Part shown: one piece after another, positions 52,860 to 59,289 of the stretch | How positions within the stretch are numbered: the first letter of the stretch is position 1 | How the letters are laid out: each line of letters begins with the position of its first letter | Source: an uncultured Akkermansia sp. | GTDB lineage: Bacteria > Verrucomicrobiota > Verrucomicrobiia > Verrucomicrobiales > Akkermansiaceae | Reading direction: 5' to 3' | Assembly (NCBI GenBank): GCA_947626545.1 | Contig: CANQSS010000008.1 | Span: 1 to 59,289, forward strand | Length of the DNA stretch: 59,289 bases | Translations under genes and position numbers: made by a program | Notes under the pieces: generated by a model | The model's database searches: none | The model's input: only the letters and a program-made list of their open reading frames with translations | What the model was told of the DNA's origin: nothing

Positions 52860-54731
52860 ATGAAAACTACCCCAAAAGTATCTATAATTATTCCGGTCTA
52901 TAATGTTGAAAAATACATAGGAAAATGTTTGGAAAGCATCATTTACCAGACATTTAAAAACTATGAAGTTATTGTTATAGATGATGGTTCAAAGGATAAT
53001 TCTTTAGAAGTGTGTAATCAATATGCGAAGAAAGATGAGAGAATCAAAGTATACCATAAGGAAAATTCTGGAGCTCCTTCGGCTTTAAATTTCGGTTTAA
53101 AAAAGGCGTCAGGTGAATACCTTTGGTTCATAGATGCAGATGATTTCATTGACAAAAATGCTCTCGATTTCCTGACTGAAACAGCGGATGCCAGTGGAGC
53201 TGACATGATTTTATTTGGCGCGAGAACTGTAAACGCTGAAAATGGAGAACCCAATAATCTTCAGACGGAGTATTGGTCTCTATCAAATGTGAACAACAAT
53301 TATAGGACAAAACTCATTACTTACACTAGTATAATGGATTGGCTTATAAATTTGCCAACAGTTCCGTGGAATAAATTTCATAGAAGGACATTTATCAATA
53401 GCCACAAAATACTCTTTGATGAAGAACTTTTGGCTCCATGCGATTGTTATTTTAATTTGTGTTGTTATCTTAACAACGCCAAGTTGTTTTTTTGTAAAGA
53501 GGTGTTGTATAATTACCGACTATCTGAGCAGTCAACAACAGCAAAGCTCGTAGCCCATAATTCCCCTAAATGGGCTCAACCCATTTTGCTTGCGCAAAAA
53601 ACAGACAAATTAATAAAAAAACAGGGAGTAAACCGGGATTTATACAAGATCTTTGTAAAGAGGACGCTTAAGCACATCTTTTTCTGGTTTAGAAGATGTA
53701 AAGGGAACTCTGTTAAGAAGTACTATGTATTGATGAGAGAATATTTTAAGAATCTGGATAAAGACATCTATACAGAAAAAAATTTACAAGAATCCGAGGA
53801 ATACCTCCAGTACCTCAAGGTCAAATCTACTCCATATTTGGTTTATTTGTTAGAGAGAACAAGGCTTGTAAAATATGAGGTGAAGCAATCATCCTCCTCT
53901 TTTAAAATTCTCGGTTGTGAAGTTTGGAAGAAAGAACAAACCGAAGTCAAAAAAATATATTTTTTAGGCATACCGATTTTTAAGAAAACGCTCCAAACAA
54001 GACTTGATTTCCAAGTTGGGAGGATAATGAATAAATTAGAAGGACTGAATCGAGAAATCAATAACTTGAGGGTATATGTGAAAGTAACTCAGGCACATGC
54101 ATATTTCAGTCAATATCGAAATATGTACAAGGGAAAAGACATCGTCATTCTAGCGACAGGACCCTCAGCGCAAAAATATATCCCGAAGACAGACTGTATA
54201 CATATAGGAGTCAATGGAGCAACGAAATTTAAGAATATTAAGCTCGATTATTTGTTTGTTCAGGATTTAGCCATAGAAACCGAGATGAACGAGCAAGCAA
54301 ACAAATGCGATTGCATTAAATTTTATGGACATCATGCCGACGCGAGGGCAAAGGCTCTATACCCAAATGTGAAAAGGATTCCTATGTCAGCGCGATTAAA
54401 TACAAACGCAAATATATATTTGATTGAGGATTTGTCGTGGGGGGCTTTTGCTAGCGAATTGACTGTAGAACCTTTTGGTGATTTCCATTCAACTGTATTT
54501 TCTGCTTTACAATTTGCTCTTTATACAAATCCTGCGCGGATTTTTTTGGTAGGTTGCGACTGCACGAATGGATACTTTTATGACAGTCTAAATCCTTTTC
54601 ATAATTCGACTAATGTGTTGAGGGGTTGGAACTTTTTTAAAAAATTTGCGAAGGATGTTTATCCTGATGTAAAGATCATATCAATAAATCCAGTTGGTCT
54701 GCGAGGCATGTTTGAAGATATGTACAACTAA
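52860..54731 (+). CDS. GT2 glycosyltransferase with a C-terminal DUF115-like domain
   Basis: 623 residues, AT-rich codon use. Residues ~8-240 are a GT-A GT2 domain: VSIIIPVYNVEKYIGKCLES, VIDDGSKDNS and the metal-binding WFIDADDFID. Residues ~415-623 begin GKDIVILATGPSAQKYI and include IGVNGATKF, LFVQDLAIE and FLVGCDCTNG, resembling the Rossmann-like DUF115 proteins of glycan loci. The first domain should transfer a sugar in repeat-unit assembly; the role of the second is unknown. It lies 6 nt after glf but differs sharply in composition. Confidence 0.87.
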   Translation: MKTTPKVSIIIPVYNVEKYIGKCLESIIYQTFKNYEVIVIDDGSKDNSLEVCNQYAKKDERIKVYHKENSGAPSALNFGLKKASGEYLWFIDADDFIDKNALDFLTETADASGADMILFGARTVNAENGEPNNLQTEYWSLSNVNNNYRTKLITYTSIMDWLINLPTVPWNKFHRRTFINSHKILFDEELLAPCDCYFNLCCYLNNAKLFFCKEVLYNYRLSEQSTTAKLVAHNSPKWAQPILLAQKTDKLIKKQGVNRDLYKIFVKRTLKHIFFWFRRCKGNSVKKYYVLMREYFKNLDKDIYTEKNLQESEEYLQYLKVKSTPYLVYLLERTRLVKYEVKQSSSSFKILGCEVWKKEQTEVKKIYFLGIPIFKKTLQTRLDFQVGRIMNKLEGLNREINNLRVYVKVTQAHAYFSQYRNMYKGKDIVILATGPSAQKYIPKTDCIHIGVNGATKFKNIKLDYLFVQDLAIETEMNEQANKCDCIKFYGHHADARAKALYPNVKRIPMSARLNTNANIYLIEDLSWGAFASELTVEPFGDFHSTVFSALQFALYTNPARIFLVGCDCTNGYFYDSLNPFHNSTNVLRGWNFFKKFAKDVYPDVKIISINPVGLRGMFEDMYN

Positions 54732-54744
54732 AATTATAGCTAAA

Positions 54745-55914
54745 ATGGAAAATAAGATTTTGCCTTTTTTTGAAAATCGTATTGCCCTTGTTTTTTCGTG
54801 TGATACAAATTATGCTCCCTACTTAGGCGTAGTACTGCAGTCGCTGCTTGCCCACACGACGGAAAAAATGACTTACGATATTGTTGTTTTGGAGACAGCT
54901 CTAACCGATGAGATAAAAAGGAGATTGAGGGACTCTATAAAGCGCGAAAACATATCAATCAGATTTTTCAATATGGAAGCCCTTATGGCTGAAAAATCTT
55001 TTTATGTTCTAAATTATTTTTCTACAGCAACTTATTACAGAATATTTGTAGGAGAGATTTTCCCTTTATATGAGAAAGTAATATACATGGATTGTGATGC
55101 CCTGTTACTGGATGATATCGCCTCCTTGTATTCGGTAGACCTAGGAAATAATATTCTGGCTGCTGTTCGAGACACAGAGGTGATAAAAAGGCTGTGGAGT
55201 AAGAATAGACGGGAGCTTACATATTTCAATGAGTATTTGGGCTTACGAAACAGTTGGGGCTATTTTCAGTGCGGACTTTTGATTTTCAATATTAAAGAGG
55301 TAATTAAGAATGGATTCAGGGACATGTTCCTTACAGCTCTGAGAAAAATTACTGCTCCTCGCTTTGTTGATCAGGATATCATTAATGTTGTAGCCGAGGG
55401 CAAGGTAATAATGCTTCCACAAAGGTGGAATATTGAAAACCACTTCATTGTCTACAACGCTGATATTTCCTCTGTACTGCCTCAAGATGCTTATACTGAA
55501 TATAAGGAGGGTTTGGAAAATGCAGCTTTCTTACATTACAGTTCATCAAAGAAACCGTGGCGATTTCCTTATATCCAAAATGCAGATAAATGGTGGACAT
55601 ATGCTCGCTCATCACCCTTTTACGAAGAAATCCTGAGCAAATATTTACACGAAGTTATGTCTTCAGATGGTGAGAAAACACGCACGGATCTTTCCTTGAA
55701 GGAAGCGAGTGCTATTTCGATATTAGAAAAAATCAATTCTTTTGACAGAATATTTAAAGGAATGTATCTGCTCCCACTTTATCGCCGAAAATTCAAGCGT
55801 ATTCGATGGAAAGCACACTTCTCTTGGGGAAAGCGGAAGCAACGCTATCTTAAACGCAAGGAACAACTCAAGAAAAAAATCAATGCCATAGAGAAATTTC
55901 TAAAGACCAAGTAA
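54745..55914 (+). CDS. GT8-family glycosyltransferase (LgtC-like)
   Basis: About 389 residues from MENKILPFFENRIALVFSCD; an in-frame start at 54694 would overlap the previous gene. GT8 motifs: NYAPYLGVVLQSLL near the start, the DxD metal motif VIYMDCDALLLDDIASL, then YFQCGLLIFNI and the later HYSSSKKPW. GT8 enzymes retain the sugar configuration, often adding galactose or glucose. The last ~60 residues are very basic, suggesting peripheral membrane binding. AT-rich like its neighbours. Confidence 0.9.
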   Translation: MENKILPFFENRIALVFSCDTNYAPYLGVVLQSLLAHTTEKMTYDIVVLETALTDEIKRRLRDSIKRENISIRFFNMEALMAEKSFYVLNYFSTATYYRIFVGEIFPLYEKVIYMDCDALLLDDIASLYSVDLGNNILAAVRDTEVIKRLWSKNRRELTYFNEYLGLRNSWGYFQCGLLIFNIKEVIKNGFRDMFLTALRKITAPRFVDQDIINVVAEGKVIMLPQRWNIENHFIVYNADISSVLPQDAYTEYKEGLENAAFLHYSSSKKPWRFPYIQNADKWWTYARSSPFYEEILSKYLHEVMSSDGEKTRTDLSLKEASAISILEKINSFDRIFKGMYLLPLYRRKFKRIRWKAHFSWGKRKQRYLKRKEQLKKKINAIEKFLKTK

Positions 55915-55930
55915 AACTATTTCGACGATC

Positions 55931-56053
55931 ATGAGTAATCAACAGGAAACTACTCAAGTAGAAAGATTATTAAGGACCATGGGAGCTTCGTGGTTCACTG
56001 TGTACAGGTATGATAAAGAGAAGTATCTCGACAGGTTAAAAGCCTGTGCGTGA
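55931..56053 (+). pseudogene. 40-codon open frame, possible gene remnant
   Basis: MSNQQETTQVERLLRTMGAS and then WFTVYRYDKEKYLDRLKACA, ended by TGA. It is too short for a transferase and no family is recognised. The following ~140 bp contain broken stretches of possible coding sequence (for example YYEHILYTNICALL in one frame) before the next gene. It looks like the debris of a lost gene in an acquired, AT-rich segment. It accounts for about half of the 325 bp gap before the AlgJ-like gene. Confidence 0.35.
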
Positions 56054-56239
56054 CCTTTAAGAGTAGATTAAGCGTATATGATAGAAATAAAGAACTTCAT
56101 CAAAAGTTCATAGAAAACGTGCGCCTTACTACGAGCATATTCTCTATACCAACATCTGCGCCCTCCTGTGAGGAGAAATGAAAATAATTAACCAAAATTG
56201 GGGGCATTTTTATGGACCTATCCTAATTCTACACGATTT

Positions 56240-58015
56240 ATGAATAAAAAACGAATCCTGTTTTCAGTATCTTTGACTTTCTTTGTTAATATTCTGTGCC
56301 TACCGCTATGGACAGAGTACGACTATGGTGGGCTTGCGCGAACCCTTTTCAACAAGGAAACTCGGCTTGATTTTGTGTATACCGGCGTGCTTACCGGAGA
56401 TCAGCCTTTTCATTTTCAATCGGCGCCAAAACCATTTAATACGTCATGGTCTTATGGAATTGATAATTCGCATCGGGCAGACTTGAGCTTGAGAGCGAGG
56501 GAAAATTGGCAAAAGCTTTCCCTGCAACTCAAAACAATGAGGGAGGGCGAAATCACTATGTTGTTGAGAGGACCGGAGGAGCGTAATGAATACGGCAAAT
56601 GCTCAACAGTCCTGACAGACTGGCGAAACCTCAAAATAAATGGTGTTGTAGTCTTTACTGAACCGAGATCTTTATCGTTTCAAAGAAGCTTTGCTAAGCA
56701 AATTCCTGTAGAAAGGAATGATATTCTTCAAATAGAAGTGGAGTATCGCAGTCACTCATTCGCTTTCCATGAGTTTTCGTTCCTGAAATCTCAAAACCTC
56801 TGGTACCTTGTCACGGGCAATCTACTCCTTTTTTTCTTAATTTACCGATTGCTTAGTTGCCTTGCTAAACACGTACAGAGCAGAGCAAGCGATGCTCTTC
56901 TTTTAGTTGCTTTTTTCTCCGGCGTATTTGTTCCACTGATCTTTGTTTCAGACGAAGTAGCCTCCCAAAGAGAAAATAGAACACTCGCTGTAAGGCCTGA
57001 ATTAAAAGAATTTTTGAAAGAAAATAGCAATACGGGGGGGGGGTATGAAAAATGGTTCAGTGATCACATGGGAGGGCGCGTTGCTTTACTCAAACTTCAT
57101 GATATGATTCGAGCAAAACTTCAGAAAGTTATCCAGACAAAAACGGCGTCGGCATTTTATATCGAAGAAAATGGATGGCTATTCGACTTTACCCCCTCAC
57201 GTCCTCCGTCTCTCATACAGTCTGTTACCAGAACTTTGAAAACTTTTGATAACTTCTGCAAGGCAAATAAAATCAAATTATTTTTGTTGGAAGTTCCTCG
57301 TAAAGAAGTTATTTACTCAGACTTCTATTATGGTACTGGAAATACTAAGAGGGGAAATGACAGACTTGAGACGATACACCAAAACATTAGAACGGAAGCA
57401 AGGGAAAACGGCCTTCAATTAGTTTGTCCTCTACATCAATTGTTGGATGGACGAGAGGAAGATTATGTCTTTTTCAAGACGACCCAGCATTGGACAGATT
57501 GGGGCGCATACATAGGATATAGGGAATTAATGAAGGAAATCAAAAAGGATTTCCCTGACATGCCTGTTGTTTCTTTAGATGACTACCGGAGGTCTAGGAA
57601 TCAGCTTGTCCGTGATGGATGGTATCGTCACTATGAATTTGGGCGACTCTATCGTCTTTTTAATTTTAGCGACGCCCCCCATAATAGTGCCGTTTATAAC
57701 TACTATGACCACAAGAATAGCGACAAGATGGTGGTTAAAGTCGGGAAATATACAAAAGATTACACTTATCCAGAAGGAAAGTACAAAATTATGCTTATCG
57801 GGACATCACAATGTGACAATCTTACCCAGTTTCTACCTTATTCAGCAGCTCAAACTAAATATATTAGAGTAAATAATGGACAGGTAAAAATGGCAGATGA
57901 AATGAAAATTCTGAAGTTGTACAAGAAGGACATTCTCAACTTTAAGCCGGATATTCTCATTCTCTGTTTCTTTTCATGGAATTACCCTCAAATGCCAAAA
58001 ATTTGTAACCAGTGA
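56240..58015 (+). CDS. AlgJ/AlgX-like putative polysaccharide O-acetylation protein
   Basis: About 591 residues from MNKKRILFSVSLTFFVNILC; the longer frame begins only with TTG. An N-terminal membrane segment, a second one near residues 195-215 and again near 230-250, then an SGNH-like part. Residues corresponding to the AlgJ/AlgX site are VFFKTTQHWTDWGAYIGYRE, with the His present but the usual Asp of DxHW replaced by Thr, and MLIGTSQCDNL, where GTS replaces the usual GDS. It is followed 9 nt later by an AlgI-like acyltransferase, which supports a joint role. Activity is uncertain given the changed residues. Confidence 0.8.
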   Translation: MNKKRILFSVSLTFFVNILCLPLWTEYDYGGLARTLFNKETRLDFVYTGVLTGDQPFHFQSAPKPFNTSWSYGIDNSHRADLSLRARENWQKLSLQLKTMREGEITMLLRGPEERNEYGKCSTVLTDWRNLKINGVVVFTEPRSLSFQRSFAKQIPVERNDILQIEVEYRSHSFAFHEFSFLKSQNLWYLVTGNLLLFFLIYRLLSCLAKHVQSRASDALLLVAFFSGVFVPLIFVSDEVASQRENRTLAVRPELKEFLKENSNTGGGYEKWFSDHMGGRVALLKLHDMIRAKLQKVIQTKTASAFYIEENGWLFDFTPSRPPSLIQSVTRTLKTFDNFCKANKIKLFLLEVPRKEVIYSDFYYGTGNTKRGNDRLETIHQNIRTEARENGLQLVCPLHQLLDGREEDYVFFKTTQHWTDWGAYIGYRELMKEIKKDFPDMPVVSLDDYRRSRNQLVRDGWYRHYEFGRLYRLFNFSDAPHNSAVYNYYDHKNSDKMVVKVGKYTKDYTYPEGKYKIMLIGTSQCDNLTQFLPYSAAQTKYIRVNNGQVKMADEMKILKLYKKDILNFKPDILILCFFSWNYPQMPKICNQ

Positions 58016-58024
58016 TTTATAGCC

Positions 58025-59289
58025 ATGTTATTCTCATCAACCGTATTTTTGTTTTTGTTCCTGCCAATCGTTTGCGCTTTGTACCTTTTGGTGCGGAAGG
58101 AGTTAAAGGACTATGTCTTGCTACTGGCAAGCATCTTCTTCTACGCCTGGGGCGAACCTCGGTATGTGGCGGTGATGCTGCTCACCATCATCATCAACTA
58201 CGTGGGTGCTCTTTGGGTGGCGAATCTCAATAGCAAGAAAAAGTCCTTTGGTTTCACCTTGTTCTTGGGCGAGCGCACAAAATTGAACTGCTCATGTTCA
58301 GCTGCCAAATTGGCTCTTCTGCTCACCGTCTTAGGTGACCTGAGCTTCCTGTTCTACTTCAAGTACTTCAACTTCTTTGTCGAGAACATCAACGCGCTTT
58401 TCGACGGGCACATCGACTTCATCAAGGTGATCATGCCCATCGGTATCTCCTTCTACACCTTCCAGGCCATCAGCTACGTTGTGGACGTCTATCGGGGGGA
58501 AGTCGAGCCGCAGAAAAACATTTACAAACTCGCTCTCTACATCACCCTCTTCCCGCAGTTGGTGGCGGGACCTATCGTCAAGTACCACGACGTAGCCGAT
58601 CAGATTGAACACCGCACAGTGGACTTCGAGAAAGTAGCCTACGGCGTGAAACGCTTCATCGTGGGACTTGCCAAGAAAGTCCTCCTCGCCAACACGCTGG
58701 GAGCTGTCGCCGACAAGGTGTTTACGCAACCGATCGACCAACTGGACTGCATGACGACCTGGCTGGGAGCAATCTGCTACACCTTCCAGATCTACTACGA
58801 CTTCAGCGGTTACTCTGACATGGCCATCGGTCTTGGCTCCATCTTCGGGTTCAAATTCCTGGAAAACTTCAACTACCCGTACGTCTCGCGCTCCATAACG
58901 GAATTTTGGCGTCGGTGGCACATCTCCCTTTCAACGTGGTTTAGAGAGTACATATACATCCCGCTTGGCGGAAACCGGAAAGGAAATCTGCGTTGCTACG
59001 CCAATTTGTTCATCGTGTTTCTGATCACAGGGTTTTGGCATGGCGCGACGTGGAGTTTCATCGTATGGGGCGTATGGAACGCTGTATTTATCATTGTGGA
59101 GAAGGCAGGCAGGAACATGAAGCAAAACATTGGGACAAAAAGCGATTCTGATAAAGCATCAAACAATTTTTTGCAGAGCTATGATAAAGTGTTCCATTTA
59201 CTCTCTCCGCTGAGGCACCTGTATGCGCTTCTGGTGGTTATAATCGGATGGGTGATTTTCCGAGCCGACACGCTATCGTACGCATGGCA
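58025..59289 (+). CDS. MBOAT-family O-acyltransferase (AlgI-like), partial at window end
   Basis: About 421 residues visible; no stop codon before the window ends. The start MLFSSTVFLFLFLPIVCALY and VLLLASIFFYAWGEPRYVAV are typical AlgI. The core motifs are IMPIGISFYTFQAISYVVDV, LFPQLVAGPIV, YDFSGYSDMAIGLGSIFGF, FWRRWHISLSTWFREYIYIP and the catalytic-His segment GFWHGATWSFIVWG. It moves acyl groups across the inner membrane for polymer O-acetylation, together with AlgJ-like proteins. GC content rises again within the first ~100 bp, so the AT-rich block ends about here. Confidence 0.93.
   Translation, partial: MLFSSTVFLFLFLPIVCALYLLVRKELKDYVLLLASIFFYAWGEPRYVAVMLLTIIINYVGALWVANLNSKKKSFGFTLFLGERTKLNCSCSAAKLALLLTVLGDLSFLFYFKYFNFFVENINALFDGHIDFIKVIMPIGISFYTFQAISYVVDVYRGEVEPQKNIYKLALYITLFPQLVAGPIVKYHDVADQIEHRTVDFEKVAYGVKRFIVGLAKKVLLANTLGAVADKVFTQPIDQLDCMTTWLGAICYTFQIYYDFSGYSDMAIGLGSIFGFKFLENFNYPYVSRSITEFWRRWHISLSTWFREYIYIPLGGNRKGNLRCYANLFIVFLITGFWHGATWSFIVWGVWNAVFIIVEKAGRNMKQNIGTKSDSDKASNNFLQSYDKVFHLLSPLRHLYALLVVIIGWVIFRADTLSYAW

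Noticed and set aside
58331..58921. 196-codon minus-strand frame
   Set aside because: It lies opposite the AlgI-like gene, which is open to the window end and carries MBOAT motifs.

Overview
The window reads as chromosomal DNA of a Gram-negative bacterium. Lipid A type acyltransferase, OmpA-like and Opp-type periplasmic systems are all present. The mix of housekeeping genes, a large SNF2 helicase, a membrane Ser/Thr kinase and many hairpin-rich intergenic repeats fits the Verrucomicrobiota/PVC group, possibly an Akkermansia-like gut lineage. That placement is inference from gene content, not from a marker search. No tRNA, rRNA, CRISPR array or intact insertion sequence was recognised.

Layout. 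1-605 holds two tandem copies of a ~235 bp repeat. Next come tyrS and a secreted protein (606-2641), a SNF2 helicase leading into an oligopeptide ABC transporter without ATPases (2812-10052), and a minus-strand argF-sufE-methyltransferase-redox protein operon (10059-12586). The conserved rpmH-rnpA-yidD-yidC block and a thioredoxin-like lipoprotein follow (13172-17017). A tightly packed 12-gene minus-strand run (17022-28601) starts with purE-pyrR-pyrB-pyrC' and continues through an ELM1-like protein, two glycosyltransferases, an MBL/beta-CASP protein, an L,D-transpeptidase, a CPBP protease and thiL, ending in an RsmA-Nudix fusion. Then come an ankyrin protein with a Cys/His tail, a helicase/OmpA/M23 operon, an acyltransferase-glycosyltransferase fusion, gdhA, an M3 oligopeptidase, and a small DNA-binding protein with a Ser/Thr kinase (28848-42503).

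The last 16 kb (43703 to the window end) is a surface-polysaccharide locus. It holds two CDP-glycerol glycerophosphotransferase-family proteins, a fused cytidylyltransferase/SDR like the CDP-ribitol enzyme Bcs1, a DUF4422 protein, enzymes for UDP-glucuronate, UDP-xylose, UDP-galactose and UDP-galactofuranose, GT2 and GT8 transferases, and an AlgJ/AlgI-like O-acetylation pair. Together they predict a phosphopolyol-containing, acetylated capsule or teichoic-acid-like polymer. The segment from about 52830 to 58030 is strikingly AT-rich and looks acquired. An exact 18 bp inverted repeat encloses 146 bp upstream of the locus and could be an invertible promoter.

Three cross-cutting signals stand out. 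(1) A MITE-like repeat family with ~13 bp terminal inverted repeats has intact copies ending 15-20 bp upstream of -35 boxes. (2) Many promoters have the -10 box only 6-10 nt before the ATG, which predicts leaderless mRNAs. (3) Several proteins are fused or catalytically degenerate: RsmA-Nudix, acyltransferase-GT9, a PyrC' lacking metal ligands, and a GT4 paralogue lacking both EX7E glutamates.
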